Shown piece after piece: positions 44,566 through 52,845 of a stretch of 64,000 bases of DNA. Source of the stretch: Desulfonema magnum. Its GTDB lineage: Bacteria; Desulfobacterota; Desulfobacteria; Desulfobacterales; 4be13. The stretch spans positions 4,423,633 to 4,487,632 of the forward strand of contig NZ_CP061800.1 in assembly GCF_017377395.1 (NCBI RefSeq), read 5' to 3'. The position numbers and the translations under genes were made by a program. The notes beneath the pieces are model-generated. The model ran no database searches. It saw nothing but the letters and a program-made list of their open reading frames with translations, and had not been told where the DNA came from. Each line of letters starts with the position of its first letter. Position 1 is the first letter of the stretch.

Positions 44566-45753
44566 TCAAAGTTGTATATTCTTCCACTTCATCAGATATG
44601 CAATGATAATGCCGAGAAAAAAGGCTATTCCCATATTGGTTGTTGCAAAGCCGATGCCCGCGATAAGGAATGATAAGAAAAGATCATTCTTTTCAGTGAC
44701 ATCTTTTATCATCAGAGCAAGTTCAAGTCCTGCAAAAAGAAGAAGAATTCCCAGAACCGCATTGGGGATGGCTGAAAGGAATGATATGCCGATTTTACCA
44801 AATATCAGGGCAATGATCAGGAAAACAAGGCCGATCATGATGTTTGCTCCGCCGGTCCTGGCACCAAAGCGGTAATGCGCGGCCAGTCCGCCTGCCCCGT
44901 GACACATGGGCATCCCTGCAATCATGCCTGTGACCATGTTCATCAGGCCCATGCTTACGCCAAATGCCCGGTATGTGGCTTTGTTTGTCAGATCATTCTT
45001 ACCAAAAAGCGTATAACAGGTGTCTGCTGTTCCCATAACCGCATTTCCCAGTGTCAGCGGAATCTGCGGAATTACCAGGAGAATAAAAGCCGTGATAAAA
45101 TCACTTCCCGAAGGCATGTAAAACTGAACTGATGTGGGCCCCGGTCTCAGGGTCATATTGTTCAGTCCTCCGAACAGGATGCCAATCACAAATCCTGCTG
45201 TCACCAGTACAAGGGCCGCGGGAAACCGTTTGCTTGACAACAATAACAGCGTGAGCAGCGTCCCGATAATTCCGAGAACAAGATTCAGTGATATTCCTCC
45301 GAAAGAAAACATGGAACCGGGCTGCTGAATAAAAAACTCTGTTCTGAGGATAAAACCGATTCCCTTGTTCATAAGAATAAACCCGAGACCTAACTGAATT
45401 CCTCTCATAATCGGCTTTGTGAAAAATTTTGCAAGCCAGTCTATCAGACCGGTGAAGGCCAGGAACAGCAATATGACACCGAAAAGAATACCCGAGGCTG
45501 CGATAACAGGCAGGGAAATTTTATCAGGAAATGCAATGGCAATGGCAGATACGACTTTCAAAGGCTGGACAGGAATGGGAAGTTTGAAATATAATCCGCT
45601 GAAGATATAAAAAAGTCCTACCATCAGAAATACCGGCGTGACCCCCAGACCGGTAAGAAGTATCAGTGAGACAGACAGAGGAATGAGTGTCCCCAGATCT
45701 CCGAGTGAGCCTGAAAATTCAAGCCTGTCAAACCTGTATGTCGCAATCTGCAT
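44566..45753 (-). CDS. MOT1-type sulfate/molybdate permease
   Basis: The 395-aa protein has ten or more membrane helices and the signatures of MOT1-like transporters (SulP relatives without a STAS domain): SGSLGDLGTLIPLSVSLI at the N-terminus, LPIPVQPLKVVSAIA, and MCHGAGGLAAHYRFGARTGG. Known members carry molybdate, and bacterial ones are annotated as sulfate/molybdate transporters. It would import an oxyanion across the inner membrane. The neighbour upstream is a DASS-type anion transporter, and a 47-aa membrane protein lies downstream. The moeA genes elsewhere in the window fit a demand for molybdate, but sulfate is equally possible. Confidence 0.88.
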   Translation of the reverse strand: MQIATYRFDRLEFSGSLGDLGTLIPLSVSLILLTGLGVTPVFLMVGLFYIFSGLYFKLPIPVQPLKVVSAIAIAFPDKISLPVIAASGILFGVILLFLAFTGLIDWLAKFFTKPIMRGIQLGLGFILMNKGIGFILRTEFFIQQPGSMFSFGGISLNLVLGIIGTLLTLLLLSSKRFPAALVLVTAGFVIGILFGGLNNMTLRPGPTSVQFYMPSGSDFITAFILLVIPQIPLTLGNAVMGTADTCYTLFGKNDLTNKATYRAFGVSMGLMNMVTGMIAGMPMCHGAGGLAAHYRFGARTGGANIMIGLVFLIIALIFGKIGISFLSAIPNAVLGILLLFAGLELALMIKDVTEKNDLFLSFLIAGIGFATTNMGIAFFLGIIIAYLMKWKNIQL

Positions 45754-45774
45754 AAAGGAATATGCCTTTTTTTT

Positions 45775-45809
45775 TCCGGAGTGCCAAACTTACAGTTTGG
45801 CACTCCGGA
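45775..45809. repeat. dispersed palindrome, TTTGGCACTCCGGA family
   Basis: TCCGGAGTGCCAAACT ... AGTTTGGCACTCCGGA, perfect arms around TAC. It lies between the two permease genes. Confidence 0.8.
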
Positions 45810-45829
45810 TAATATTGTTTTGGTATGCT

Positions 45830-47683
45830 TCAGAATCCCGGAAGTCCTCCGAATCCTCTCCACACCCAGTAAACTGCCGTAATCCCCAGCAGAAGGATAT
45901 TTGCTACGAAAAATATGGGAATTCCGACTCTGAGATAATCTTTGGGTTCCAGATAGCCGCTGGCATATACAATCGCGTTGGGCGGCGTGCCAATGATCAG
46001 GCAGTACGCAAATGAGGACGCAATCGCTGTGGACATTGCCATAAACGGGAGAAAAGTGCTTCCCGGATGAACCAGTCCTGCCATATTCAGGGCAATAGGA
46101 CCAACAGCCGCTGCAGCGGGGCCATCTGCCATGAGATTGGTAAGTACGGCAGTGAGACCGTTGGAAGTCACCATGAGCGGAAGTCCCGAGTCCATCCCCA
46201 GGGGCGCGAGAAGATCAATCACTGTTCTTGCCAGCCAGTAGGCCGCGCCTGTGCTGTCCAGGGTTCTGCCGAAAATAATCGCACCAGCATACAGCCAAAC
46301 CACACCCCAGTCAACCTTTTCCTGATAATCTCTCCAGTTGACAACCCCTGCAAAAATATAGGCAATCGCTCCTGCCACCGCAATCACACCAATACCCAGG
46401 CGAATGGGATAAATCCCCATGTTATAAAACGCTTTTTCCGTGAACCACCCGAAAACCATGACAATAAAAATACCAAGTGCCCATTTCTGTTGTCCGTTCC
46501 AAGCCCCCATCTTCCCAATTTCGTTTTTCAAGTGATCCATGGCAGGTGCCAGGGAGATGATGCGGGGTTTGAACCGCCAGTTGAGGATAATCCAGGAGGC
46601 AGGAATCATAATAATAACATAAGGAAAACAATAAGTGACCCACTGAAAATAACCAATATCAAACCCGAACATATCCGTCAGGTAGGTCATCATAATAACG
46701 TTTCTTGCGCCGCCGGAGGGTGCCCCGGGTCCCCCGACATTACACGCCATGGCAATGGCAATCATCATCATCTTTGCCAGTTCGGGATCTTCCGGAACTT
46801 CCTTGGTCAGACTGTTCTCATACAGCAACATTCCGATAGGAAGGAACATGGCCGCGAGCGCGTGGTCAGAGATAAACGAGGCCAGCGGCGCGATAATGAT
46901 AAAAATAATGAGCGTGATCCATCTTATATTGGGGACAGCCAGTTTTCTGAACATCATGAGGCAAACCCGCTTATCCACCCCGGTTTTAACAAATGCGGCC
47001 GCAAACATGAGACTTCCCATAATAAACCAGCAGGCATCATCCCAGTAAAGCATGGCCACTTCTTTTCTCGAGAGAACACCTGTGAAAACAAGAATCAGGC
47101 CGATACAAAAGGCCACACCCGGCAGAGGAATACATTCTGTCAAAAAACAAAGCACAACAAATACGCCCATGGCAATGGCGACTTTGATGTGCCAGGCTCC
47201 TTTATCAGCGGCTTTTTTATCATTACCCGTCAGATTTTCATATTTCAGACCTTGTTTTCGGAGTTCCACGGCGTTTTTCATTATCCCTGCAAAGGCCTCG
47301 TCCGTGACTTTTTCCTCAATATAGGTTCTTGCCTTGTCAAAATTCTTTTTATCAGCCTGTATTTTATATTTCTTCACCCAGTTGAAATCCCGGCTCAGAA
47401 AACGTTGTTTGGTGAGCGCGCCCATGCGCATATTTCGTTCCATCACCTGAGCGCTGATGAGCTGCCATTGTTCAACTTCCGAACTCGGATTATTGAAAAG
47501 GTCCTGGCAAATAAGATTGATAACCGCTTTCGGACCTACCTTGTATTCGGTTCCCACATCCTTCATTCCGTAAGGTGTGGGCAGGATCAGGATGAGAAAG
47601 AGGAGTACCACCGGAATAATGAAGGTTTTCCAATCCACATATTTGTCATACCCCGTTACTTTTTTCTTTTTCTCTTGGACCAT
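45830..47683 (-). CDS. SLC13/DASS-family anion transporter with a large insert
   Basis: The 617-aa protein is a divalent-anion:sodium symporter type. The hallmark repeat regions are GGPGAPSGGARNVIM, TSNGLTAVLTNLMADGPAAAA and SSFAYCLIIGTPPNAIVY. After the first helix (FIIPVVLLFLILILP) comes an unusual ~110-residue hydrophilic segment (about 55-165; CQDLFNNPSSEVEQW, RTYIEEKVTDEAFAG), then the canonical membrane core. The insert should face the periplasm. Substrate may be sulfate or a dicarboxylate. Its place between a CBS response regulator and a MOT1-type permease favours an inorganic anion. AAGGAG precedes the ATG. Confidence 0.88.
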   Translation of the reverse strand: MVQEKKKKVTGYDKYVDWKTFIIPVVLLFLILILPTPYGMKDVGTEYKVGPKAVINLICQDLFNNPSSEVEQWQLISAQVMERNMRMGALTKQRFLSRDFNWVKKYKIQADKKNFDKARTYIEEKVTDEAFAGIMKNAVELRKQGLKYENLTGNDKKAADKGAWHIKVAIAMGVFVVLCFLTECIPLPGVAFCIGLILVFTGVLSRKEVAMLYWDDACWFIMGSLMFAAAFVKTGVDKRVCLMMFRKLAVPNIRWITLIIFIIIAPLASFISDHALAAMFLPIGMLLYENSLTKEVPEDPELAKMMMIAIAMACNVGGPGAPSGGARNVIMMTYLTDMFGFDIGYFQWVTYCFPYVIIMIPASWIILNWRFKPRIISLAPAMDHLKNEIGKMGAWNGQQKWALGIFIVMVFGWFTEKAFYNMGIYPIRLGIGVIAVAGAIAYIFAGVVNWRDYQEKVDWGVVWLYAGAIIFGRTLDSTGAAYWLARTVIDLLAPLGMDSGLPLMVTSNGLTAVLTNLMADGPAAAAVGPIALNMAGLVHPGSTFLPFMAMSTAIASSFAYCLIIGTPPNAIVYASGYLEPKDYLRVGIPIFFVANILLLGITAVYWVWRGFGGLPGF

Positions 47684-47769
47684 TTTTTCTCCTTTCTTTG
47701 ATTAAAGAGCAACGATTTCTGATACTTTTTCAATTGAATAACGAATCTGGCAAGTTTTCAGCCTTCAAT

Positions 47770-48678
47770 TTACAGAATAATATTTGCCATCTCAAAGAAG
47801 AGTTCCTGCTCTCTCACCACGCCGATGATATTATCTCCGCTCGTCACCACCAGGCGCCGGATTCCCTGGCTGTACATGGTATCTGCCAAATCCATCAGAT
47901 TGGTGTTCTCATCCACGGTCGGCGGTTCCTCTTCGGACATGATATCCCCCACTTTTTTATTGCCAAGGCTTTTTGACTGTGTGATGAATAAGCCGGACCA
48001 GAACATGGCGGAATACTGTATGCTGTCGGCCATGGAAGGCTTGGGCGCGGAAAGATAGGCCGGTCTTACTGCTCCGATCAGGTCCTTGATGCTCAGAAAG
48101 CCTTTCAGGTTTTCATCTCTGTCAAACACCAGGATAGAACGATGGCCGGTTTCCATCACGCGGCTGCTGGAAATCAGACCTTCAAAGGACCGCATGAGAT
48201 GCTCAATTGCCTGCCTGACGGTTTTATCCTCCCCGATGGTGGTATAATCGTCAATGTGAATCATGATGTCCCTGGCAGTTTTCTCCGCATTGACCTCCCC
48301 CTTATGCACCACCGATGCATACGCATTATTAATCTTTGCAGCCAGAAGATCAATATCACAAGGTTTGCTCAGATAATCATACGCGCCAAGTTCCAATGAG
48401 GCTTTGGCCGAGTCTATTCCCCCGTGACCCGTGAGCATGATCACCTGTGTATCAGAACGGATTTTTTTGATCTCATTCAGAGCCTTATGACCATCCATTC
48501 CCGGCATTTTGATATCCAGAACAACCACATCATGGGGCTGCTTTTCAAGAATGTCTATGGCTTCTTCGCCGCTTCCCGCCATGGTGGTTTCGTAGCCCTT
48601 TCTGTTCAATATCTTAGATGTTGTCTTACGAAACTGTTCCTCGTCATCTACCATCAGCACTTTTATCTTATCCGCCAT
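47770..48678 (-). CDS. response regulator with paired CBS domains
   Basis: The 302-aa protein has an N-terminal receiver (VLMVDDEEQFRKTT, phospho-Asp in VVVLDIKMPGMDG, MLTGHGG, YDYLSKP) and two CBS modules (ARDIMIHIDDYTTIGEDKTV ... and VGDIMSEEEPPTVDENTN ... RRLVVTSGDNIIGVV). There is no DNA-binding domain. CBS pairs bind adenylates such as AMP, ATP or SAM. The protein could integrate kinase input with adenylate status (for example APS/AMP in sulfate reducers) and act on the neighbouring transporter; this is inference. AAGGAGG lies before the ATG. Confidence 0.92.
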   Translation of the reverse strand: MADKIKVLMVDDEEQFRKTTSKILNRKGYETTMAGSGEEAIDILEKQPHDVVVLDIKMPGMDGHKALNEIKKIRSDTQVIMLTGHGGIDSAKASLELGAYDYLSKPCDIDLLAAKINNAYASVVHKGEVNAEKTARDIMIHIDDYTTIGEDKTVRQAIEHLMRSFEGLISSSRVMETGHRSILVFDRDENLKGFLSIKDLIGAVRPAYLSAPKPSMADSIQYSAMFWSGLFITQSKSLGNKKVGDIMSEEEPPTVDENTNLMDLADTMYSQGIRRLVVTSGDNIIGVVREQELFFEMANIIL

Positions 48679-48693
48679 TTTTTACCTCCTTCA

Positions 48694-48757
48694 GTTCTCA
48701 GCTTTCAGTTTTCAGCTTTCAGCTTTCAGCTTTCAGCTTTCAGCTTTCAGTTCTCAT
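48694..48757. repeat. CAGCTTT heptamer array
   Basis: Eight CAGCTTT/CAGTTTT/CAGTTCT units lie directly upstream of the CBS regulator's ribosome site. Confidence 0.85.
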
Positions 48758-48759
48758 TT

Positions 48760-48920
48760 AAGTACCTGAGCAAAAGTTTTTACAGATCCCTGACAAAAAA
48801 GCCCGGCTTTTTCCGACATGGAAACGCGCCTCATCCGGGAGAAAAACCCGGGTTTCTTCCCCCGTAAAGGCTGTCTCGAATTATAATAAAAACTCGGAAA
48901 AAATTTATGGTTAGGTACTT
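48760..48920. mobile_element. MITE, AAGTACC family, copy C
   Basis: 161 bp. Ends AAGTACCTGAGCAAAAGTTT and AAATTTATGGTTAGGTACTT; inner motifs AAGCCCGGCTTTTTCC and AACCCGGGTTTCTTCCC. It sits between two heptamer arrays, as if it had split one. Confidence 0.85.
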
Positions 48921-48937
48921 ATTCTTGAATATTTCTT

Positions 48938-48972
48938 TACTGATAGCTGATAGCTGATAACTGATAACCAAT
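48938..48972. repeat. CTGATAG heptamer array
   Basis: CTGATAG x2, CTGATAA x2 and partial units, ending 2-5 nt from the stop of the 149-aa regulator gene. Confidence 0.75.
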
Positions 48973-48974
48973 TA

Positions 48975-49424
48975 CTAATTCGTCTCTTTAAGAATTTCTC
49001 TCGGAGACTTCATAAATTTTCGACTCTGGGCCAGTCGAATTTTTTCCTCAAGTTTTTGCCGCTTTTCAAATGCTTCCTCGGCTTTGCGGATGAGATCATC
49101 TATATCCGCGGGTTTCATCAGATAATCTGTGGCTCCGGACTTCAGGCCGTCAACAGCAGATTCCACTGTGGCATGACCGGTCAGCATGATGACCTCGACC
49201 AGAGGAAATTTCTGTTTAATTTCATTCAAGGTTTCAATGCCGTCCATACCGGGCATTTTCACATCCAGAATAACGACATGAATATTCTGAGTTTTCAGCT
49301 TTCCCAGCGCCTCTGCTCCGCTCGTAGCTGTCAGGGTGTCATAGCCCTTTTTTGAAAGCAGTTTCTGAGTGGTGGAAAGAAATCTTTCCTCGTCATCTAC
49401 CAGCATCATTTTCATTTTTTCCAT
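48975..49424 (-). CDS. receiver-domain response regulator
   Basis: The 149-aa protein is a receiver (MMLVDDEERFLSTT, phospho-Asp in VVILDVKMPGMDG, MLTGHATVES, YLMKPAD) with a helical tail and no output domain. It resembles the receiver of the CBS regulator next to it. It is 140 bp downstream of the Cache kinase on the same strand and is the probable first phosphate acceptor. AGGGAG precedes the ATG. Confidence 0.9.
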   Translation of the reverse strand: MEKMKMMLVDDEERFLSTTQKLLSKKGYDTLTATSGAEALGKLKTQNIHVVILDVKMPGMDGIETLNEIKQKFPLVEVIMLTGHATVESAVDGLKSGATDYLMKPADIDDLIRKAEEAFEKRQKLEEKIRLAQSRKFMKSPREILKETN

Positions 49425-49470
49425 AATGGTTCTCCCTTATTAAATTAGAGACAGGAAACCCGAGTTAGAG

Positions 49471-49566
49471 TTTCAAGTTTCAAGTTTCGAGTTTCAAGTT
49501 TCAAGTTTCAAGTTTCGAGTTTCAAGTTTCAAGTTTCAAGTTTCGAGTTTCAAGTTTCAAGTTTCA
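49471..49566. repeat. AAGTTTC heptamer array at kinase stop
   Basis: About 13 AAGTTTC/GAGTTTC units. On minus the stop TGA of the Cache kinase (49564-49566) is the first part of the first TGAAACT unit. Confidence 0.88.
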
Positions 49567-51300
49567 GCCTACTGGCAGGCTCACAGTGAAAGTTGTGCCA
49601 ACGTCTTTCTGGCTGCTGACTTTCATGGTACCGCCCATATTATCTATGATTCCGTAACAAACTGAAAGGCCCAGCCCGGTTCCTTTTCCAACCGTCTTGG
49701 TAGTAAAAAACGGAGAAAAAATATTTTTCTGGTGTTCAGGATCAATTCCGATGCCATTATCTGTGACTGAAATTTCTACCTTTCCATTTTTGTTTCCTTC
49801 AGCTTTGATAATCATTTTACCGTGTTTGGCCCCGTGTCTTTCGACAATTGCGTCAAGCGCATTGTTATAAAGATTCAGTAAAACTTGCTGAAGCTGCCCC
49901 GGGTCCCCCTGAATTTCCGGTGTATCTTTTGCAATATCCTGTTTCAGGTCTATTCCGTGTACACTTGCTTTTTTTGCTATCATGCTTGTAATTTCCGGTA
50001 TGAAACTTCGGAGATCAACTTCCTGAATGGTCACTTCGTTTTGTCTGCCAAATTTCAGAATTGCCTGCGTAATCTTGGCGCAGCGTTCTATCTGAAGCTT
50101 GATCTGATCCATGGAATCATTCAGTTCTGTCAGAGATTCTGATTCCTTGAGATGATCTTCTTCTTTCATATCCGACAAAAGCATCTCGATAAGGGAATGT
50201 TCGCTTTTTATGATTTGAAGCGGGTTATTGATTTCATGAGCAAAACCTGCCGACATCTGGCCCAGTTCCGCTAGCCGGTGCGCCCGAATAAGCTGGTCTT
50301 CCAACTGGCTCTTTTCGGCATCTGTTTTTTTCATACGATCTATGATTTTGTCAGTAAGATAAAATGCCACGGCAACAATGATAATACCGCCGCAAATGGT
50401 GATGAGAACGATGAGAGAGACCGCAGAACTCAGTGCGTTGAAGGCATCAGCTTTTTCCTGTCTGACAACCAACAGCCATTTTTTATTTTTCATCCAGGTC
50501 GTAGCGTACAAATATTCATTTCCTTTTGCATCTGTTTCAATAAAAGTCCTGATACTTGCATCAGGGGATGACTCATTTGAATTGATTACTTTGTCGCGGG
50601 AGGAGGTTCCATTGAACGCATGGTGGTATTTCTTGTAATCCGAATCTTTGGCCATGAGAGAACTGCCTGAACGCCGCTCTGTCTGAAACACACCTTCCGC
50701 GTTCAGGAGATATGCTTCACCAGTTTGGCCGATGCGGACTTTTTTAACCATATTGTTAAACATATAGGTATCAATTGTTGAACGAACCACCCATTTTCTG
50801 CCTTGTTCTTCTCTGGCAACCGCGATGATAAAATGGGGAACCTTTCTGAATCCTAAAAAAACATCGCTGATATAATATCCTTTTTTTATGACCTCCGTGA
50901 ACCAGTCCGCTTCTTTGTAAACCTTTCCGGTCAGCTTGTAAGGCCCATGGTATGCCACATGTACGCCCTCTTCGTTAAAAATACCTATGTCCACAAATGC
51001 GTTTGATTCTTTTTGCAGGAGATTAAAAATATGATGAAGCTTCTGAGGTTGGCTGAGTTCTTCAGATGTATAGGAATGGTGAATAAATTCCAGATTTGCC
51101 CTGCGCTCTCTGAGAAAGGACTCAATCATATGGCGATGGCTTCCCACAATTCGTTTCATACTCGAAATGGTGCTGTCTTCTATGGATGCCGTGAAATAAG
51201 AATAACCAATGACCAGAGCCAAAATAAATGGCAGTACCGGCAGCCCGATCATACAGGCGAGGATGATTCTTCTCATCACATCATAATGATTTTTTTCCAT
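49564..51300 (-). CDS. double-Cache sensor histidine kinase
   Basis: The 578-aa protein has two membrane helices (LACMIGLPVLPFILALVIGYS; SSAVSLIVLITICGGIIIV near 295) around a ~260-residue periplasmic dCache-type sensor (FVDIGIFNEEGVHVAY, VRIGQTGEAYLLNAEGVF, TTWMKNKKWLLVV). The cytoplasmic kinase has the H-box AGFAHEINNPLQI, NLYNNALDAI, DNGIGIDPEH and GTGLGLSVCYG. The ligand is unknown. As first gene of the minus-strand run kinase, receiver, receiver-CBS, DASS transporter, it is the likely sensor controlling anion uptake. AAGGAG precedes the ATG. Confidence 0.93.
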   Translation of the reverse strand: MEKNHYDVMRRIILACMIGLPVLPFILALVIGYSYFTASIEDSTISSMKRIVGSHRHMIESFLRERRANLEFIHHSYTSEELSQPQKLHHIFNLLQKESNAFVDIGIFNEEGVHVAYHGPYKLTGKVYKEADWFTEVIKKGYYISDVFLGFRKVPHFIIAVAREEQGRKWVVRSTIDTYMFNNMVKKVRIGQTGEAYLLNAEGVFQTERRSGSSLMAKDSDYKKYHHAFNGTSSRDKVINSNESSPDASIRTFIETDAKGNEYLYATTWMKNKKWLLVVRQEKADAFNALSSAVSLIVLITICGGIIIVAVAFYLTDKIIDRMKKTDAEKSQLEDQLIRAHRLAELGQMSAGFAHEINNPLQIIKSEHSLIEMLLSDMKEEDHLKESESLTELNDSMDQIKLQIERCAKITQAILKFGRQNEVTIQEVDLRSFIPEITSMIAKKASVHGIDLKQDIAKDTPEIQGDPGQLQQVLLNLYNNALDAIVERHGAKHGKMIIKAEGNKNGKVEISVTDNGIGIDPEHQKNIFSPFFTTKTVGKGTGLGLSVCYGIIDNMGGTMKVSSQKDVGTTFTVSLPVG

Positions 51301-51365
51301 AATGCTTTGCGCTCCTTAATCACTTATCTGTCTGTAAGGGTTTTCCTAAAAAATAAAATACCCGG

Positions 51366-51456
51366 AATGTAGGAACGTAGGGTGGGTGGAGCGAAGCGGA
51401 ACCCACCGGACACCCGAATAAGGTGGGTTCCGCTTCGCTCCACCCACCCTACATTT
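51366..51456. repeat. GTAGGGTGGGTGGAGCGAAG palindromes
   Basis: Two copies in opposite orientation (TAGGGTGGGTGGAGCGAAGC and its complement). Same family as 29824 and 44350. Confidence 0.8.
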
Positions 51457-52598
51457 TCAATATGTTCCACATTTTTCCGAACCGGGTATATTATTTATTT
51501 GGGGTTCCCTAAGACTTTCAAAATTTTGGAAACTTCGGAAGTCTGGTTTTGGAAATGCAGCCTGTTTTATTCTAATCAAATATTGTTTTGTTGACAGATT
51601 GCTCTGAAACAAAAGCTTACTTTTCAAATACTGGCAATTTTTATGCCAAAAATCAGGCCAGAGAAATATTTTGATAACCCATAGGATATATTTGATATTG
51701 TACAGACAGAAATTTTTCTGTGGGAAAAACTGCAAGGAACAGTGTGTCGGTGTTTTTTACAGATTGTAAAACCTGCATGGATTACTTAAAAGGTTTCCCG
51801 AAATTTTGTTTCTGCTCTGTAATCTGTTTTAAAATAAGAGATCACAATATCTTCTTTTTATAACCATCTAATTTAAAAGCGATTTTTATCGCAGTATGTT
51901 TTTTTTGGGTGTGTCCTATCTTTTACACATCCGAAAAAATCAGCCACAAAGCCACAGAGGAACCGCGGAGAGACTTCGTGAAACTTTGTGCCTTTGTGCC
52001 TTCGTGGCAAAAAAACGGGTGTGTCCCGCCTTTTATCCGAAAAAATCAGCTGCAAAGACACAAAGCCACAGAGGAACCGCGGAGAGACTTCGTGAAACTT
52101 TGTGCCTTTGTGCCTTCGTGGCAAAAAAACGGGTGTGTCCCGCCTTTTATCCGAAAAAATCAGCTGCAAAGACACAAAGCCACAAAGGAACCGCGGAGAG
52201 ACTTCGTGAAACTTTGTGCCTTTGTGCCTTCGTGGCAAAAAAACGGGTGTGTCCCGCCTTTCACACATAAAACCTGTCCTTGTGTAAAAGGTGGGACACA
52301 CCTTTTTTTTGTTTACATTTTCTGACAGTTGTCATACAAATTCTTCAAATTTAAAAATCCGGAAGATCAGGTTATGAGATTTCCGCCGCGGAAGACAGCG
52401 TCAATAACAAATCTGCCCCATGTTATCTGAAGCGGCTGAAATCCTGCCGTATTTTTACCGGTCACCCCGACGTCCTCACGGCCTGCCGTATCGTCATTGT
52501 TCATAACCATTGTGTCAATATCAATGTGACAACCGACATGTCAGAGGAATATCGGTCCGGCCGGAAACGCCAATATTCATCCGGCAAATCAATTTTTT
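51457..52598. other. gene-free spacer holding a 114-bp tandem repeat
   Basis: No gene is seen in 51457-51900. From 51907 to ~52270 a unit recurs with starts (GGGTGTGTCC) at 51907, 52017, 52131 and 52245; the clear period is 114 bp. It contains GCCACAAAGCCACAGAGG-type sequence, GAGACTTCGTGAAACTTTG and TGCCTTCGTGGCAAAAAA. Because 114 is a multiple of three, long frames open on both strands; they are not genes. It ends in a full GTGTGTCCC palindrome (52250-52303). Confidence 0.75.
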
Positions 52599-52745
52599 AA
52601 GTACCTGAGCAAAAGTTTTTTATATACTTTTTTCCCGCGAGCGGCGGAGAAACCCGGCTTTTTCCTTTGTCTGAAACGCATCATTCCGGAAAAAAAGCCG
52701 GGTTTCTTCCCCGGTCAGCTATTAAAAATTTATGGTCAGGTACTT
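52599..52745. mobile_element. MITE, AAGTACC family, copy D
   Basis: 147 bp, the best-preserved copy: ends AAGTACCTGAGCAAAAGTTT and AAATTTATGGTCAGGTACTT; inside GAGAAACCCGGCTTTTTCC and AAGCCGGGTTTCTTCCCC. Confidence 0.88.
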
Positions 52746-52746
52746 A

Positions 52747-52817
52747 GTTCAGCGTTTAGGTGGTCTGTCATGTAAGCGGAGGCGTCTGTTTTTATGAAGA
52801 CCGCCTAAACGCTGAAC
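52747..52817. repeat. long hairpin at the phosphorylase leader
   Basis: Arms GTTCAGCGTTTAGGTGGTCT and its near complement (GACCGCCTAAACGCTGAAC). A diverged relative of the 23-kb array hairpin, followed by the same CACGAACTTTTTTT tail, 11-30 nt before the phosphorylase ribosome site. It could act on expression. Confidence 0.7.
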
Positions 52818-52845
52818 CACGAACTTTTTTTAAGGAGATACTATC

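Noticed and set aside
46067..47701. 544-aa plus-strand frame
   Set aside because: It is antisense to the DASS transporter, rich in H/N/R/G, and has no family resemblance.
51873..52325. Frames of 124-142 aa on both strands
   Set aside because: They arise because the tandem repeat period (114 bp) is a multiple of three.
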